A stretch of 32,500 nucleotides of DNA from contig CAUYUJ010019941.1 in NCBI GenBank assembly GCA_963575745.1, forward strand, positions 1-32,500, written 5' to 3'. Both the position numbers and the translations under genes were made by a program. The notes below the pieces were generated by a model. It was not told where the DNA came from. It was given only the letters and a program-made list of their open reading frames with translations, and ran no database searches. Of the stretch, positions 28,965 through 32,500 are shown in pieces (positions within the stretch are counted from its first letter, which is position 1; each line of letters starts with the position of its first letter). This stretch comes from Prorocentrum cordatum. Lineage: Eukaryota; Sar; Dinophyceae; Prorocentrales; Prorocentraceae.

Positions 28965-29245
28965 CCGCAGTGCTCGCGTGCAGCACAGTCTCGCAGCAAA
29001 ATGCGGTCGCAGCAGGCATTTGTGGCGTTCGCGGGCTATTTGCTATTGCGGTGCTTGCGGGCTACGGCTACTGTGGGGCTCGCAGGCTATTGGCGTTCAC
29101 GGGCCAGCGTGGTTTTCACAGGTTCGTTGCCCGTGCTGGCAGACATGGTGTTGCGTTCGAAGGCTATTGTTGCACTTGCAGGGTCTGGCATGCTTTTGCG
29201 CACGCGTGCGGAGTTCACGCTCTTCTGGCGCTGGCAGGGTAGCAA
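28965..29245 (+). repeat. ~21-25 bp degenerate minisatellite (GGGCTATTGYGGTGCTCGCR)
   Basis: Imperfect repeats of GCTATTGCGGTGCTTGCGGG and related variants. The long open frame (Gly/Ala/Cys-rich) follows from the repeat. Related to the repeat at 29975-30115. Confidence 0.6.
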
Positions 29246-29299
29246 CATTCATAATAGTGACATTGGTGGCAGATCCAGTGGCAACGAAAGTAGCAGCAG

Positions 29300-29640
29300 C
29301 AGTGGTATCAGGAGGAGGAGGAGGATGTGGAGGAAGAGGAGGAGGTAGGGTGGAGGGGGACGGTGTGGGCGTAGTCGTCATAATCGTCGTCGTGGTCGTC
29401 TTATGCTCGTGGTGGTTGTTGTTGTGACTGTTGTAATCGTCGTCACAATCGTCTTCGTGTTCGCCTTGGTCGTAATAGTCTTTGCAGTCGGCGTTTGGTC
29501 GTGATTGTGAATGTTGTCGTGACTGTCGCAGTCTTCGCAATCTTCGTCGTCGCAGTCGTCCTGATCTTGCCGTTAGAAATATTTGGCGTTTTCGTCATTT
29601 GTCATCATTGTCGTCGTTTGGTCGTTAGAAATCTTGTCGT
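29300..29640. repeat. AGG patch followed by degenerate GTC/GTT-rich DNA
   Basis: AGGAGG at 29310-29350, then about 280 bp enriched in TCGTCGT and GTTGTTG with many interruptions. No gene recognised. Confidence 0.6.
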
Positions 29641-29800
29641 TTTCTCACGTGTGTTCACCCGTCGTAGGCGTCCTTCTCCTTGGGCCGAAGGGGCGCCTGG
29701 ATCCAAACCCAGAGCGCAAAACTCTGCAGCAGAAGTGGAATCAGCGCAAGCGCTTCGGTGTCCGCCCGCGCAGTGGTGCACGCAGGAACTGCGAGGTACG
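29641..29800 (+). other. Short coding-like segment
   Basis: One frame reads GRLDPNPERKTLQQKWNQRK and continues for about 10 residues before the CTC tract; another frame is also open. A possible donor GCGAG|GTACGC lies at about 29795-29800. Too short to call a gene. Confidence 0.2.
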
Positions 29801-29801
29801 C

Positions 29802-29944
29802 CCTCCTCCTCCTCCTCCTCCTCCTCCTCCTCCTCCTCCTCCTCCTCCTGCTCCTCCTCCTTTCCTCCTCCCCCTCCTCCTCCTCCTCCTCCTTTCCTCC
29901 TCCTCCTCCTCCTCCTCCTCCTCCTCCTCCTCCTCCTCCTCCCT
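29802..29944. repeat. (CTC)n polypyrimidine tract
   Basis: Nearly pure TCC/CTC repeats interrupted by TGCTCC and TTTCC. Confidence 0.95.
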
Positions 29945-29959
29945 CGGGGTGATCGCGGC

Positions 29960-30118
29960 TGCTGTGGTGGGTGCGCGCAGGCGCTGTGGTGCATGAAAGC
30001 ACTGTGGTGCGCGCAGGCATTTCGGGGCACACAGGCGCTGTGGTGCACGCGGCTACGGTGGTGCGCGCTGTGGTGCGCATGGTGGTGCATGCTGTGGTGC
30101 GCACAGGCGCCGTAGTGC
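29960..30118 (+). repeat. ~20-bp minisatellite (GCGCTGTGGTGCGCGCAG)
   Basis: About seven imperfect units of GGTGCGCGCAGGCGCTGT. Frames are Ala/Val or Trp/Cys-rich. Resembles the minisatellite at 28965-29245. Confidence 0.75.
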
Positions 30119-30209
30119 CAGAGACACGGCGTAGGGGGGGAGGACGTTACATTACGCCTCCTTCCGCTCCCCCTCCCTCAGAGCGCCGGCTTATCGCCGC
30201 GAATCAAAA

Positions 30210-30425
30210 CATGCTCTCCTCCTCGTCGTCCTCTCCGTCGTCATCCTCCTCCTCGTCCTCCTCGTCCTCCACTACCCTCCTCCTCCTCGCCCTCATCGTC
30301 ATCCTCATCCTCATCGCCCTCCCCCATCGTCCTCGTCCTCCTCCTCCCCCTCCTCGTCCTTCTCCTTGCCCCCCCCCTCGCCCTCCTCGTCTTCTTCCTC
30401 CTCCTCCTCCTCCTCGTGCTTGTAC
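30210..30425. repeat. TCC/TCG/ATC low-complexity tract
   Basis: CTCCTCGTCCTCCTC and CATCGTCATCCTCATCC repeats. Simple sequence. Confidence 0.9.
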
Positions 30426-30724
30426 TCATCCTCGTCGCCGCGGCGCGCCCAAGGAGGAGGGCAGAGGCGGTGGGCCTCCTCAGAAGACGCAGCAGGCCGC
30501 CGGCCCTCCGAGAGGCTCCTCGGGCCTCCTCCGAAGCCCCGCCGCCGTCTGCAAAGGCCTGCCCCCTCTCGCTTCCCTGCTCGTCGCGCCGCCGAGTCCG
30601 CTCTCGCTTTCGCTCTCCCGCTCTCTCCCTCTCCGTCCATCCTCGCCCCTCCTCCCTCCTGCCTCCTCCCTCCGACTGCTCTCTGCCTTTCCCGAGCTGT
30701 CCCCCGATCCTCCCTCCTCCACCC
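30426..30724. other. GC-rich spacer between TCC tracts
   Basis: Several frames are open on both strands through here. Possible coding (for example RRGAPKEEGRGGGPPQKTQQ in one plus frame) cannot be told from compositional bias. Nothing recognised. Confidence 0.25.
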
Positions 30725-30729
30725 CTTCC

Positions 30730-30801
30730 CTCCTCCTCCTCCTCCTCCTCCTCCTCCTCCTCCTCCTCCTCCTCCTCCTCCTCCTCCTCCTCCTCCTCCT
30801 G
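30730..30801. repeat. (CTC)n polypyrimidine tract
   Basis: About 23 uninterrupted CTC/TCC units. Confidence 0.95.
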
Positions 30802-30849
30802 GCAGCAAAGAGGGGCGGGACAGAGGCGGGCCAGCAGGCAGCAGCAGGG

Positions 30850-31142
30850 GGAGAGGTGCTTCGGCCCGTGGGGCCCAGACTATCATTGCGCCTCGCGGGC
30901 TCCGGCGACCCCTGCCTCGCGCAGAGCCGCCGCGCCCTCGCGGCTGCTCCCGGAGCTGCCGGGCCGCTGCCTCGTGCCAGGCCGCAGGCAGCTCTGCGCC
31001 CCGGCGCGGGCCGAGGGCGCCGCAGACCGCCCCGGCCCTGCCCTCGGCGACGAGCTGCGCCTGGTCGCGCGGCAGCTGCCGGAGGTGGCGCCAGGCGGCC
31101 CCGCCCCGTGGCGCCCTCGTGCCTCGAGGGCCAGAGGCAGGA
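30850..31142 (+). CDS. Candidate exon, GC3-rich, unrecognised
   Basis: The frame contains SRLLPELPGRCLVPGRRQLC and continues APARAEGAADRPGPALGDELRLVARQLPEV, with mostly G/C third positions and a natural mix of Leu, Val, Glu, Asp and Arg. It is bounded upstream by the CTC tract and downstream by copy 2 of the ~160-bp element. I see no clean splice sites or start. Minus-strand frames are open too but more Arg/Gly-biased. No domain recognised. Confidence 0.3.
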
Positions 31143-31149
31143 GGGGAAA

Positions 31150-31312
31150 CAACACACACACACACAGACACAATGCATCGTCGATTCCCCAGAAAATCTG
31201 GGAAGATATGGGCAGTGGGGGGGGGGGAGACAGACACCCAGAAAAGATGGGAAAATCTGGGGGATCGTTTTATTTGTGTGCATTTCGTTGTGTGTCCTGG
31301 GGCCCCTTCACA
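31150..31312 (+). repeat. ~160-bp dispersed element, copy 2
   Basis: Aligns with 28777-28942, sharing CAGGAGGGGAA, CATCGTCGATTCCCCAGAAAAT, GATGGGAAAATCTGGG, TTTTATTTGTGTGCATTT and GGGGCCCCTTCA. It has a local G-run expansion (31217-31228). The ends are again ACACA/TGTGT inverted. Confidence 0.75.
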
Positions 31313-31494
31313 GAGGAAGCACCGGCCGAAGGCGGCAACGCTCGGGGTATACAGCTGCCTCCTCGTCCGCCTCCGCTGCGGCAGCCACTGCGCCGGCACG
31401 GCCCGCGGCCGCGGCCGGGCCCGCCGCGTTGCCCGGCACGCGTCGTGCCGGATGGTCACCTCCTATGAGCAGCCTCGGACAGCTGACGCGTTGT
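31313..31494. other. GC-rich segment, possible coding
   Basis: All three plus frames are open for much of this stretch. One reads ATLGVYSCLLVRLRCGSHCA and another is Ala-rich. It could be the exon following 30850-31142, but the frame is undecided. Confidence 0.2.
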
Positions 31495-31760
31495 CCTCCT
31501 CCTCCTCCTCCTCCTCCCTCCTCCCTCCCCTCCTCCCTCCTCCTCTCCTCCTCCTCCCCCTCTTCCACCCCTCCTCCTTCATCCTCCTCCTCCTCCTCCT
31601 CCTCCTCCTCTCCTCCTCCCCTCCCCTCCAATCCTCCTCCTCCTCCCCCTTCTTCTTCTTCTTCTTCTTCTTCTTCTTCTTCTTCTTTTTCTTCTTCTTA
31701 TTATTATTATTTTTCTTCTTCTTCTCCTCTCCTCCCCCTCTTCTCCCTCCCTCCACTCCC
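31495..31760. repeat. TCC then TTC polypyrimidine tract
   Basis: TCC repeats, then (TTC)n at about 31650-31690, a short ATT patch, then more TTC/TCC. Complementary in type to the GGA tract at 32140-32360. Confidence 0.95.
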
Positions 31761-31909
31761 CCCATGTCGCCCCCATCCTCCGAGACCGTCTTCCCTCCCC
31801 ACCCCGCCTCCCCTCGCTCCCTCCCCCTCCCGTCCGTCCCTCATCCCTACTCCCTCTGTTTTCTCCATCCCTCTCCGCCTCGTCATGGAGAATGTCGCTA
31901 GGCCGAAAT

Positions 31910-32130
31910 ATGGCCCGCTTGCCCGCGGGAGAAACCGACGACGAGGAGGACCGCGACGACGAGGAGGAAAACCATGACTGCGACGACGCGACAGACCATG
32001 ACGATGGCGACGCGGATCGAGGGCGTTGCATCGGTCTCGCGGCGCACTCCAGCCTGACAACGGCCCGAGGCTACAGCAGCGCCGCCAGAGATCACGAGAG
32101 GAGGGGGAAGATGTGTAGGAGGTGGGCGAG
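31910..32130 (+). CDS. Candidate exon, acidic protein fragment, unrecognised
   Basis: From ATG 31910 the frame reads MARLPAGETDDEEDRDDEEE, continues acidic for about 20 residues, then turns to RGRCIGLAAHSSLTTARGYS and a basic stretch. An in-frame ATG six codons earlier (31892) is also possible. Past about 32140 the frame enters the GGA tract as poly-Arg and ends at 32431 in the 140-bp repeat, so the real end is probably a splice site. Function unknown. Confidence 0.3.
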
Positions 32131-32139
32131 GAGGACTGG

Positions 32140-32360
32140 CTGGACGAAGAGGAGGAGGAGGAGGAGGAGGAGGAGGAGGAGGAGGAGGAAGAGGAGGAGG
32201 AGGAGGAGGAGGAGGAGGAGAAGGAGCAGGATGAGGAGCAGGAGCAGGAGCAGGAGCAGGAGGAGCAGGAGCAGGATGACCAGGAGGAGCAGGAGCAGGA
32301 GCAGAAGGAGGAGGATGAAGGAGGAGGAGGAGGACGAGGAGGAGGAGAAGGAGAAGGAGC
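32140..32360. repeat. (GGA)n/(GCAGGA)n polypurine tract
   Basis: GAG/GGA repeats, then GAGCAGGAGCAG and back to GGA. Plus strand almost all purine. Confidence 0.95.
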
Positions 32361-32500
32361 AGGACCAGTGGAAACCCAAGACTCATCAACGATGTTGGAA
32401 TAAACCCTCCCTCCAAGCTCCGTCTTTATAGGCCCCTACGAGGGTCATGTCCGCTGAGGGAATGGCCCCGTTGGGAGACAACCGTTTGAAGACCCTGAAG
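32361..32500 (+). repeat. 140-bp dispersed repeat, copy 2 (reaches window end)
   Basis: AGGACCAGTG...CATCAACGATGTTG...CCCTACGAGGG...GGGAATGGCCCCGTTGG aligns with 21101-21240. It may continue beyond the window. Confidence 0.7.

Noticed and set aside
29971-31977. A 668-codon plus-strand open frame
   Set aside because: Most of it is TCC/CTC tracts read as Ser, Leu or Pro, and it runs through two different repeats. Only the island at 30850-31142, in another frame, looks coding.

Overview
This is a eukaryotic, gene-poor and extremely repeat-rich window. The only gene I can name with confidence is an intact, intronless centrin at 54-545 (+). The protein belongs to the canonical centrin 1/2 type and ends in the KKTNLF tail common in alveolates. 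Together with high GC, CpG-rich repeats, long simple-sequence tracts and sparse coding, this suggests a protist genome, most likely a dinoflagellate. That assignment is an inference from one protein plus genome texture; another large-genome microalga is possible.

Layout. 1-1.1 kb: centrin and its downstream flank. 1.2-3.0 kb: a degenerate TCTTGGGG minisatellite, then GGA and GAC low-complexity DNA, including a GGA core bounded by inverted and direct repeats. 3.3-4.0 kb: CATA/CAGA/CATG tetranucleotide array. 4.3-6.5 kb: two diverged copies of one segment flanking a clean 73-bp satellite (10 units), then a ~28-bp minisatellite. 6.47-7.6 kb: GC-rich DNA with coding-like segments and an introner-like direct repeat. 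7.8-8.7 kb: ATC, TCC and AGG tracts. 9.3-10.4 kb: a decayed coding region, perhaps a retroelement gag relic. 10.4-17.1 kb: head-to-tail units of a non-coding repeat (family A), each ending in a GTT microsatellite, with a TA-flanked inverted-repeat element inserted in one of them. 17.1-20.7 kb: GC-rich DNA, two candidate terminal exons, a second TCTTGGGG block, and large CGA/TCG and GGC tracts. 21.5-27.2 kb: four copies of a ~1.3-1.5 kb composite repeat (family B) built on ~300-bp subunits with CG-alternating, near-palindromic cores. 27.2-28.0 kb: two minisatellites and a second inverted-repeat element. 28.0-32.5 kb: TCC/TCG/GGA low-complexity DNA with a few GC3-rich coding-like islands, two copies of a ~160-bp element, and a second copy of a 140-bp repeat first seen at 21.1 kb.

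Nothing resembles an operon or a multi-gene pathway. The coding-like fragments cannot be joined into confident gene models without transcript data. Most long open frames are simple repeats read as Ser, Pro, Arg, Glu, Asp or Gly runs and are not annotated. I recognised no tRNA, rRNA, snRNA, CRISPR array or telomere repeat. The most interesting content is the repeat biology: (GTT)n-tailed arrays, a MITE-like insertion with an aligned unoccupied site nearby, introner-like direct repeats at AG|GT, and the periodic CG-alternating composite repeat.
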